DNA of 7,620 nucleotides from assembly GCA_019411205.1 (NCBI GenBank), contig DXRF01000143.1, positions 1 to 7,620 on the forward strand. Direction: 5' to 3'. This document shows positions 1-5,706 of this stretch, one piece after another. The translations under genes and the position numbers were made by a program. Numbering within the stretch: position 1 is the stretch's first letter; each line of letters starts with the position of its first letter. This DNA is from Parabacteroides sp. (GTDB lineage: Bacteria; Bacteroidota; Bacteroidia; Bacteroidales; Tannerellaceae). The notes below the pieces were generated by a model. The model had not been told where the DNA came from and ran no database searches. It saw only the letters and a program-made list of their open reading frames with translations.

Positions 1-48
1 GTATTGTTATTTGTTGTTAGAATATTGTTCAATAGTAATTAAAGTAAG

Positions 49-78
49 AAGCTCCGTCGAAGTGATTCGCCGGAGCTT
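49..78. terminator. Hairpin terminator after atpG, probably bidirectional
   Basis: An 8-bp perfect stem, AAGCTCCG (49-56) with CGGAGCTT (71-78), continues after a T/C mismatch into an inner CGAA/TTCG stem (58-61 with 66-69) closed by a GTGA loop. On the plus strand it is followed by a run of seven T (83-89), a classic intrinsic terminator for a gene arriving from the left. For the minus-strand atp transcript it lies 32 bp past the atpG stop and is followed by a looser U-rich stretch (CUUACUUUAAUU). It therefore probably serves both directions between converging genes, though the left-hand gene is outside the window. A second, weaker stem, GGACAG (94-99) with CTGTCC (114-119), overlaps the atpG stop. 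Confidence 0.8.
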
Positions 79-110
79 TGTGTTTTTTTAAGCGGACAGC
101 CGGACGTTTT

Positions 111-968
111 TTACTGTCCTCCCATAATATCCAGCAGTTCGTTGGTGATGGCCTGCTGGCGGGTTTTGTTATATTGCAAGGTCAATTCCTGGATCAGGTC
201 GTTGGCATTGTCGTTGGCCGTTTGCATTGCCATCATACGGGCGGCATGCTCGGATGTCGTTGTGTCGAGCAGTGTTGTGTAGATCGTCAGGTTGAGTAGC
301 TTCGGGAAAAGCAATGCCTGAAGGCTTTCTGGCGATGGTTCCAGGATGTAATCGGTTGTCGGGGCAGTGTTTTCAACCGAGGCCTGTGGCAGGGTGACCG
401 GCAGATAGACTTTATGGGTCAATACCTGTGTGGCCATATTCTTGAAATGATGGTAAAGCAGCTCCACCCGGTCGGCCTTACCCGAAGAAAAGAGTTCCAT
501 CAGTTTTCCTGCGAGGCGGACAGCCTCTTCGTACGAAGGTTTCTCTCCTAAATGCAGGAAATCGTCTTCAGTCGTATAGCCTGCCTTGTGCAATTCGTCG
601 GCTATCTTTTTCCCGACGGGATAGAGACGGACGGAGATGCGTTGTGCTTCTAATTCGTGCAGACGGGCGGATAGCTCTTTCCATACGTTGGCATTGAACG
701 TGCCGCATAGCCCGCTGCTGGATGAGAAAACGGCGATAACGACCTGTTTCACCTCACGCTTTTCAGTGTAAGGTGATTCCAAGTCGCATTCCGCATCTAA
801 AAGACCGTTTAAGATGGAGGAAAGCTTGTTTGCATAGAGAAGTGTGTGCTCGGTTTGTGCCTGGGTATGATGGAGCTTCGCCGAAGAAACCATTTTCATG
901 GCTGCGGTGATCTTCTGTGTGCTCCGGATAGAGGCGATCCGAACTTTTATTTCTTTTAGTGATGCCAT
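111..968 (-). CDS. atpG: ATP synthase F1 subunit gamma
   Basis: Gamma is the central rotor shaft of F1. It turns inside the alpha3beta3 head and connects it to the c-ring and epsilon at the inner face of the membrane. The 285-residue product has the family length (E. coli about 287). The N-terminal helix carries the hallmark STQKITAAMKMVSSAKL (residues 16-32), the Rossmann-like middle domain has GLCGTFN (86-92), and the C-terminal shaft helix runs from about residue 238 to the end (SEHAARMMAMQTA...). The start at 968 (MASLKEIKVRIASI) matches the family. A longer reading frame to 1010 would add 14 residues made only of the upstream repeat sequence and is rejected. It is the last gene of the operon, 72 bp after atpA; the gap is filled by a long hairpin, and the terminator hairpin follows the stop. 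No defects are seen. Confidence 0.97.
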   Translation of the reverse strand: MASLKEIKVRIASIRSTQKITAAMKMVSSAKLHHTQAQTEHTLLYANKLSSILNGLLDAECDLESPYTEKREVKQVVIAVFSSSSGLCGTFNANVWKELSARLHELEAQRISVRLYPVGKKIADELHKAGYTTEDDFLHLGEKPSYEEAVRLAGKLMELFSSGKADRVELLYHHFKNMATQVLTHKVYLPVTLPQASVENTAPTTDYILEPSPESLQALLFPKLLNLTIYTTLLDTTTSEHAARMMAMQTANDNANDLIQELTLQYNKTRQQAITNELLDIMGGQ

Positions 969-980
969 AGTTTCTTTTTT

Positions 981-1046
981 AATTGACAATAGACGATTGA
1001 TAATTGACAATTAGGTGTCGCTTATCGCAATTGTCTGTTGTCAATT
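981..1046. repeat. 66-bp imperfect palindrome of CAATTG/TTGACAAT units between atpA and atpG
   Basis: Bases 981-994 (aattgacaatagac) are the inverse complement of 1033-1046 (gtctgttgtcaatt) with one mismatch, which is a wobble on the plus strand. The pairing continues inward: 996-1003 (attgataa) with 1022-1031 apart from a 2-nt bulge, then 1006-1009 (gaca) with 1016-1019 (tgtc), leaving a 6-nt loop. The outer arm contains the atpA stop codon (1041-1043), and further CAATTG units lie inside the last atpA codons (1042-1061). From memory, similar TTGACAATTG-rich intergenic repeats are frequent in Bacteroidales genomes; this copy could be one of them. In mRNA it would fold into a long AU-rich hairpin between the two cistrons. 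Confidence 0.75.
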
Positions 1047-2621
1047 GTCCATTTTCAATTGTTTCGCTGTTTCTTCTAGTTTTTTCCGGATATCGTCGTC
1101 GATGGTTCCGGTTTTCAGGATGTCCAGTACATCGTGCTGGTGTGATGTGTGCAGTGCGTGCAGGAATTCCTTTTCGAAGTCGTGCACTTTATCCAATGGG
1201 ACTCCTTTCAGCAATCCCTGTGTACCGCAGTAGAGGATGGCGATCTGCTCTTCTACAGGCATCGGGCTGTATTGGGGTTGTATCAGCAGTTGCGTGTTCT
1301 TTTGCCCCTTGTCGATCGTGAAAGCTGTAACGGCATCCATCTCACCGCCGAATTTGGAAAACGATTCCAGTTCGCGGAACTGTGCCTGGTCGATCTTCAG
1401 TGTCCCGGCCACCTTCTTCATTGCTTTCAGCTGGGCGTTACCACCCACACGGGATACCGAGATACCAACGTTGATCGCCGGACGGTTCCCTTGGTTGAAG
1501 AGGTCGGTTTCGAGGAAGATCTGCCCGTCGGTAATGGAAATGACGTTCGTCGGGATATAGGCAGACACGTCTCCAGCCTGGGTTTCGATGATTGGCAGGG
1601 CAGTCAGGGAACCTCCGCCTTTCACCTTGTCCTTCATGCTGTCCGGCAGGTCGTTCATCTGCCGGGCCACTTCGGGCTGGTTGATGATCTTGGCTGCCCG
1701 TTCGAGCAGACGGGAATGAAGGTAGAAGATGTCTCCCGGATACGCCTCGCGTCCGGAAGGACGGCGCAGGATCAGGGAGACCTCTCGATAGGCTACCGCC
1801 TGTTTCGAAAGATCGTCGTAGACAACCAAAGCATGACGTCCGCTGTCCCGGAAATATTCGCCGATGGCGGCACCCGCAAAAGGAGCGAAATATTGCATGG
1901 CTGCCGGATCGGATGCTGTCGCGCTGACAACGATCGTATAATCCATCGCGCCTTTTTCCTGCAATGTGTTGACAAGTGAGGCGACGGTAGAACCCTTCTG
2001 TCCGATTGCTACATAAATGCAGTAGACCGGGTTGCCGGCTTCGTAGTTGCCACGCTGGTTGATGATCGTGTCGATGGCAATGGAGGTCTTTCCGGTCTGG
2101 CGGTCTCCGATGATCAGTTCGCGTTGTCCGCGTCCGATCGGGATCATCGCATCGACAGCCTTGATACCGGTCTGTAACGGTTCGTTGACGGGCTGGCGGA
2201 AGATAACCCCCGGCGCCTTGCGTTCGAGTGGCATCTCGCAGGTTTCTCCCGTGATTTCCCCTTTTCCGTCGATAGGGTTTCCAAGCGGATCGATCACACG
2301 TCCGATCATTCCTTCGCTGACATTGATGGAGGCGATACGTCCTGTACGTTTGACGATGTCGCCTTCCTTTACCTGATCTGTCGGTCCCAGCAGGACAGCT
2401 CCCACGTTGTCCTCTTCCAAGTTCATCACGATCGCTTCCATCCCGTTGTCGAACTGCAGGAGTTCGTTAGCCTCGGCATTGTCGAGACCATAGATCCGGG
2501 CTACGCCATCGCTCACCTGGAGCACCGTACCTACTTCTTCCGTCCGGATACCGGTACTGATCCCTTCCAATTGCTGGCGCAGGATGGCGGAAACTTCACT
2601 CACTTTTATCTGATCTGTCAT
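1041..2621 (-). CDS. atpA: ATP synthase F1 subunit alpha
   Basis: Alpha forms the non-catalytic nucleotide sites of the alpha3beta3 head and supplies the arginine finger to the catalytic sites on beta. The 526-residue product shows the N-terminal delta-binding helix (residues about 1-25), the beta-barrel domain, the P-loop GDRQTGKT (172-179), the Walker B strand LVVYDD (265-270), the VISITDGQ motif (360-367) and SVSRVGG with the finger Arg391. The segment between ERAA and GSLTALP (about residues 311-336) is roughly 7 residues longer than in E. coli. The start at 2621 gives the usual MTDQIKVSEVSAILRQQL beginning, with a purine-rich AGAAAGAAG just upstream. It starts 14 bp after atpH. The last codons (QLKMDN-stop) are written in the CAATTG repeat that fills the gap to atpG, so the extreme C-terminus is repeat-derived. 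Confidence 0.98.
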   Translation of the reverse strand: MTDQIKVSEVSAILRQQLEGISTGIRTEEVGTVLQVSDGVARIYGLDNAEANELLQFDNGMEAIVMNLEEDNVGAVLLGPTDQVKEGDIVKRTGRIASINVSEGMIGRVIDPLGNPIDGKGEITGETCEMPLERKAPGVIFRQPVNEPLQTGIKAVDAMIPIGRGQRELIIGDRQTGKTSIAIDTIINQRGNYEAGNPVYCIYVAIGQKGSTVASLVNTLQEKGAMDYTIVVSATASDPAAMQYFAPFAGAAIGEYFRDSGRHALVVYDDLSKQAVAYREVSLILRRPSGREAYPGDIFYLHSRLLERAAKIINQPEVARQMNDLPDSMKDKVKGGGSLTALPIIETQAGDVSAYIPTNVISITDGQIFLETDLFNQGNRPAINVGISVSRVGGNAQLKAMKKVAGTLKIDQAQFRELESFSKFGGEMDAVTAFTIDKGQKNTQLLIQPQYSPMPVEEQIAILYCGTQGLLKGVPLDKVHDFEKEFLHALHTSHQHDVLDILKTGTIDDDIRKKLEETAKQLKMDN

Positions 2622-2635
2622 ACTTCTTTCTGTTT

Positions 2636-3178
2636 TTATCTGTTTTCGAGTAACCGGCTACGGATGTCCCGTAGCTGTGTCGCATAGCTGGCATCTATCC
2701 GGTAGTTCCCGATACGCAGGCGGAAACCGCCGATCAGTTCCGGTTGTACGATGCCGGAAAATTCGATGGTGCTGCCTGTCTCTTCCTTCAGCTTGTCCTG
2801 GAGATGTACTTTCACCTCCTCGCTTACCGGAACTGCGGTACTGAACTGCACGCGGGTGATGCGTTTGTCTTTCCGGTACAGGTGGATATAGATATGCGCC
2901 ATGAAGAGCAGGAGACTTTCCCGTTTATGTTCCAGTACGAGGTGCATGAAACGTTCATACAAGTCGGAGACCTCTATGCCGCCTGCCGCTGTCAGCAGCT
3001 TGAGCTTTTCCTCTGCCGGGAGGATCGGATTGCCAAGGGCGACCCGCAGTCCGGGTTCGAGTGAGAAGCTGTCTGCCAGCATCTTCATATCATCGTATAC
3101 CCGCGTTTCCAGTCCTTTCTCCTTTGCGAGGGAGAAAAGGGCTTTCGCATACCGGGAAGAGATTGTTCCTATATCCAT
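2636..3178 (-). CDS. atpH: ATP synthase F1 subunit delta (OSCP family)
   Basis: Delta caps the alpha3beta3 head and ties it to the b-subunit stalk, holding the stator still during rotation. The 180-residue protein has the family length. The N-terminal helical domain begins with the recognisable SSRYAKALFSLAKEKG (residues 7-22), and the C-terminal signature is PELIGGFRLRIG (about residues 146-157) followed by YATQLRDIRSRL, as expected for OSCP/delta. The middle of the protein is divergent, which is normal for this subunit. It sits 3 bp after atpF and 14 bp before atpA, the conserved b-delta-alpha order, so translation is probably coupled to atpF. There is no sign of damage. Confidence 0.96.
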   Translation of the reverse strand: MDIGTISSRYAKALFSLAKEKGLETRVYDDMKMLADSFSLEPGLRVALGNPILPAEEKLKLLTAAGGIEVSDLYERFMHLVLEHKRESLLLFMAHIYIHLYRKDKRITRVQFSTAVPVSEEVKVHLQDKLKEETGSTIEFSGIVQPELIGGFRLRIGNYRIDASYATQLRDIRSRLLENR

Positions 3179-3181
3179 ACG

Positions 3182-3682
3182 TTACGATTTACAAAACGAT
3201 ACCTCATCCAACAGCCGGTCGATGATTTGTTGTTGTTCCTTGTCGCGGCTGATCTTTTCTTTCATCACCTTCTCTGCTATGGCGATCGAAAGGTCGGCAA
3301 TCTCGGAACGGACCTCGCGGATTGCTTTCTCCTTCTCTTCGCGGATACGTCGGGCTGCCTCTTCCACCTGCAAACGAGTTTCGGCGGCAGCTTTCCGGTG
3401 AGCTTCGTCGATGATTTGTTCCTTTTCGGCAAAGGCTTCTTTCAGGATGGCATTCTGTTTTTCCTTTGCTTCGGCAAGTATCCGGGCTCCTTCAGCCTGG
3501 ATATTAGCAAGCTGTTCATTTGCCTGTCGGGCCGTCTCAAGAGAGTTGTCGATGTAGGCTTTCCGTTGTTCCACTGCCTTGATGATGACAGGGAATCCGT
3601 ATTTGGAAAGGATGACAAAGACAATCCCGAATGAAACGATCATCCAGAACAGAAGTCCCGAATCCGGTGTTAATAATGACAT
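3182..3682 (-). CDS. atpF: ATP synthase Fo subunit b
   Basis: Subunit b is the peripheral stalk: one membrane helix and a long cytoplasmic coiled coil reaching to delta. The 166 residues show exactly this layout: a short N-terminus (MSLLTPDSG), one hydrophobic helix at about residues 9-26 (LLFWMIVSFGIVFVILSK), then an almost unbroken charged, Ala/Glu/Lys/Arg-rich helix from about residue 35 to 150. The LTPDSGLLFW entry to the membrane helix is typical of b subunits in this lineage. Only one b gene is present and no b' copy is seen, so a b2 homodimer is inferred. It starts 13 bp after atpE and ends 3 bp before atpH. Confidence 0.96.
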   Translation of the reverse strand: MSLLTPDSGLLFWMIVSFGIVFVILSKYGFPVIIKAVEQRKAYIDNSLETARQANEQLANIQAEGARILAEAKEKQNAILKEAFAEKEQIIDEAHRKAAAETRLQVEEAARRIREEKEKAIREVRSEIADLSIAIAEKVMKEKISRDKEQQQIIDRLLDEVSFCKS

Positions 3683-3695
3683 AACCTGTTACTTT

Positions 3696-3950
3696 TTATT
3701 GGAACAAAGCCAGGAAACATACCACGATGGCAAACAATGCCACACCTTCAACCAAAGCACCCATGATCAACATCGAAGTACGGATTTCGCCTGCTGCAGA
3801 CGGTTGGCGGCCGATTGCTTCGACAGCTCCTTTTCCGATCAGACCGATACCTATACCTGCACCGATAGCGGCAAATCCCGCTCCGATTGTTGCTCCCATC
3901 TTCGCTATGCCCATTCCGGCAGCTGCTTGTAATAAAATAGTCGATAACAT
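3696..3950 (-). CDS. atpE: ATP synthase Fo subunit c (proton-type rotor ring)
   Basis: This is the small hairpin protein that forms the rotating c-ring and carries the transported ion. The 84 residues make two membrane helices: helix 1 with a glycine-rich face (G23 to G36, including GAGIGIG), the polar loop RQP (48-50) that contacts gamma/epsilon, and helix 2 with the ion-binding Glu68 in ALVEGVALF. The Na+-type signature (Gln in helix 1 and Glu-Ser/Thr in helix 2, as in Ilyobacter) is absent: Ile35 lies at the Gln position and Gly69 follows the Glu, so H+ coupling is inferred. It follows atpB after 35 bp, the longest gap between Fo genes, and that gap is AT-rich (TTTAAAGTTTAAAACACT before the ATG). 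This could aid the high translation the c subunit needs, but no clear Shine-Dalgarno is visible. Confidence 0.97.
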   Translation of the reverse strand: MLSTILLQAAAGMGIAKMGATIGAGFAAIGAGIGIGLIGKGAVEAIGRQPSAAGEIRTSMLIMGALVEGVALFAIVVCFLALFQ

Positions 3951-3985
3951 AGTGTTTTAAACTTTAAATTAGTAACCTGATATAT

Positions 3986-5044
3986 TTAATCTTTAACCTT
4001 AGCCAAACCTATATAATTGGCTGACAATAATGTGAATATATATGCTTGCAGACAAGCTACCAGCAATTCCAAACAGTTCATGAACGCGCAGAACAACACC
4101 GAAACGATCGTCATTCCGAAATTCACCAGTAACCCCATCGATACCGTGATAAAGATCAGGCAGGTGAGGGCGAGGATGATCGTATGTCCCGCCATGATAT
4201 TGGCAAACAGACGGATCATTAGGGCGAACGGCTTGGTGAATACGCCGAAAAACTCGACAAAGGGCATGATCGGCAACGGCAGTTTCAGGTAGATCGGCGC
4301 TTTGGGCCAAAATATCTCTTTCCAGTATTCCTTTGTCGCAAACAGATTGACAGCGATAAACGTACATCCCGCCAAGACGGCTGTGACCGCAATGTTGCCG
4401 GTGATGTTGGCCCCTCCCGGAAAGACCGGGATGATTCCGATCAGATTGTTGATCAGGATAAAGAAGAAAACCGTCAGCAGATAAGAGGAAAACGGCTTGT
4501 ACTCTTCTTTGCCGATCGACTCCTTGATGACGCCGTCTTGTATGTAGGAAATAATCATTTCCATCAGGCCGGTAAACCCACTCGGAACCTGGTTCGGATG
4601 TCTCTTGTACCAACGGGCGGTCCGTAGAACTACGAACAGCAGGATGCCGCAACTCAGGAACAGGCCGCAAACATTTTTGGTCAGCGACAAGTCGACCGGG
4701 CGCACCTCTTCTCCGCGGCTGTTCTTTTCCACCACCTTGCCGGCGTGTTCACCTTCGGTGGCGATATAGTAGTTGTGATATGCCTGGCCGTGATGTAAAT
4801 GGTGGGAGAGGAACATGTCCCATCCGCGCTCCTCACTTCTGACCAGCACCGGCAGGGAGATGGCGATCTCCTTTCCGTTCCATTCGGTAATATGCCAGGT
4901 GTAAGCGTCCTGGATATGCGAAAAGACAATATCCTGGACATCGATGCCTTCCTCTTTGGAATCTGCATGAGCCGGGGCCAGAAAACAGAGCCACATCAGC
5001 AATACTATCCATATCAACCTATTATTTTTGATATTGTTCATCAT
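3986..5044 (-). CDS. atpB: ATP synthase Fo subunit a, with secreted-type N-terminal domain
   Basis: Subunit a forms the two proton half-channels beside the c-ring. The 352-residue product is far longer than E. coli's 271. It opens with a likely signal peptide (about residues 1-27, hydrophobic core 10-22, AHA before D28), then about 95 extracytoplasmic residues including a His cluster (H81, H82, H84, H85, H90). The membrane part follows, with helices at about 124-141, 187-208, 217-235, 280-305 and 310-345. The essential Arg278 lies in MIRLFANIMAGH and Gln333 in LVACLQAYIF. His287 and Glu326 occupy the positions of E. coli Glu219 and His245, the known swapped pair. The gene overlaps the upstream membrane-protein gene by 23 bp. 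AAGGA lies 2 nt before the ATG at 5044 but 5 nt before a second ATG at 5041, so the true start may be one codon later. Confidence 0.97.
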   Translation of the reverse strand: MMNNIKNNRLIWIVLLMWLCFLAPAHADSKEEGIDVQDIVFSHIQDAYTWHITEWNGKEIAISLPVLVRSEERGWDMFLSHHLHHGQAYHNYYIATEGEHAGKVVEKNSRGEEVRPVDLSLTKNVCGLFLSCGILLFVVLRTARWYKRHPNQVPSGFTGLMEMIISYIQDGVIKESIGKEEYKPFSSYLLTVFFFILINNLIGIIPVFPGGANITGNIAVTAVLAGCTFIAVNLFATKEYWKEIFWPKAPIYLKLPLPIMPFVEFFGVFTKPFALMIRLFANIMAGHTIILALTCLIFITVSMGLLVNFGMTIVSVLFCAFMNCLELLVACLQAYIFTLLSANYIGLAKVKD

Positions 5045-5450
5045 TTTCCTTTTTCTCTCTTTTCATTCTTTTCTTCTCAAACAGATAAACCGTATACGTT
5101 TCCAATCCCAAATAGATAAAATAGAAAAGCATCAGGGTAAAGCCGAACATCCTCAGGTTTTCTCTGACCAGTGCGGCATAAAGCCACAAGAAAACAACGG
5201 CAAGGGTGAACTTGCAGAAACGGACTACCATGAAAGCGGTAATTGTCACATCGCCGTTTTTTCTTTTCTTCCGGTCAAGTATATAGGTCATCACGATTGC
5301 CATCACCCAGTAAAAGATCGGAATGGAAGGATACCATTTGAAATAATGATCCGGCCAGATCGTGTACAATAATCCTCCTAACGTCACACCGATGGCTGCA
5401 TTGACAAATGTAATCAATCCCATCAGCTTTAATTTTAACCACCCAGTCAT
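5022..5450 (-). CDS. Four-helix membrane protein in the AtpI position (function unknown)
   Basis: I do not recognise this 142-residue protein by sequence. It has four hydrophobic helices at about residues 9-32, 42-59, 70-94 and 101-124. The positive clusters RKKRK (60-64) and KKRMKREKK (126-134) place the middle loop and the C-terminus in the cytoplasm, giving an N-in/C-in topology. It starts 15 bp after atpC and overlaps atpB by 23 bp, so it is clearly co-transcribed and probably translationally coupled to subunit a. Size, helix count and position directly before atpB recall AtpI/UncI, the assembly helper for the c-ring, and a similar role is the best guess from context alone. It could instead be a lineage-specific accessory subunit. 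It is a real gene: its membrane-protein composition is coherent and it fits the operon without gaps. Confidence 0.85.
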   Translation of the reverse strand: MTGWLKLKLMGLITFVNAAIGVTLGGLLYTIWPDHYFKWYPSIPIFYWVMAIVMTYILDRKKRKNGDVTITAFMVVRFCKFTLAVVFLWLYAALVRENLRMFGFTLMLFYFIYLGLETYTVYLFEKKRMKREKKENDEQYQK

Positions 5451-5465
5451 GTCGTATACTTTTAT

Positions 5466-5699
5466 TTATTCGATGCAAACAGATATGTAATCATCCTTAA
5501 CCTCTACGAATCCGCTCTTGATAGCCTGTTCGCCTCTTTTACCATCGTTTTCGTATTGGATGGTTCCCTGGTGGAGGGCGGCTATCAGTGGGGCATGATG
5601 GGGGAGGATATCAAATGAACCGGCTGTTCCCGGGAAGGAAACACGTTCTGCTTCGCCTTCGAAAAGAATGCCGTCCGGTGATACAATTTCCAGTTTCAT
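5466..5699 (-). CDS. atpC: ATP synthase F1 subunit epsilon, short form without C-terminal helices
   Basis: Epsilon joins gamma to the c-ring. In E. coli its C-terminal helical hairpin also blocks rotation. The 77 residues here contain only the N-terminal beta-sandwich: MKLEIVSPDG at the start, the signature FPGTAGSFDILPHHAPLIAAL (about residues 22-42) and SGFVEV (62-67), ending right after the last strand (DDYISVCIE). E. coli epsilon is about 138 residues, so the whole inhibitory domain is missing. The stop is not followed by a displaced helical segment in another frame; instead the next gene starts 15 bp on, so this looks like the natural short form and not a frameshift. Short epsilons are known in the Bacteroidota/Chlorobi group. 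It starts 7 bp after atpD, keeping the universal beta-epsilon pairing. Confidence 0.95.
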   Translation of the reverse strand: MKLEIVSPDGILFEGEAERVSFPGTAGSFDILPHHAPLIAALHQGTIQYENDGKRGEQAIKSGFVEVKDDYISVCIE

Positions 5700-5706
5700 A
5701 TCCGTT

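Noticed and set aside
23..34. TATTG-TT-CAATA inverted repeat near the left edge
   Set aside because: Short AT-rich arms with a 2-nt loop; no link to a gene can be shown in this window.
969..1010. N-terminal extension of gamma by 14 residues
   Set aside because: The added residues are encoded by the TTGACAAT repeat, and the family start is the Met at 968.
1149..1979. Long plus-strand open frame (276 codons) opposite atpA
   Set aside because: It lies wholly antisense to a conserved, intact alpha gene; its translation shows no family features, and such mirror frames are common opposite GC-richer genes.
3696..3950. Sodium-coupled c subunit
   Set aside because: The helix-1 Gln and the Glu-Ser/Thr pair in helix 2 are missing; Ile35 and Gly69 stand in their places.
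3999..4670. 223-codon minus-strand frame within atpB
   Set aside because: It is an alternative frame of the subunit a gene, with a charged, low-coherence translation and no membrane or domain signal.
5466..5699. Short epsilon as a frameshifted pseudogene
   Set aside because: The beta-sandwich is complete, the stop follows its last strand, and the following gene begins 15 bp later with a different kind of protein, so no lost helical domain is present.
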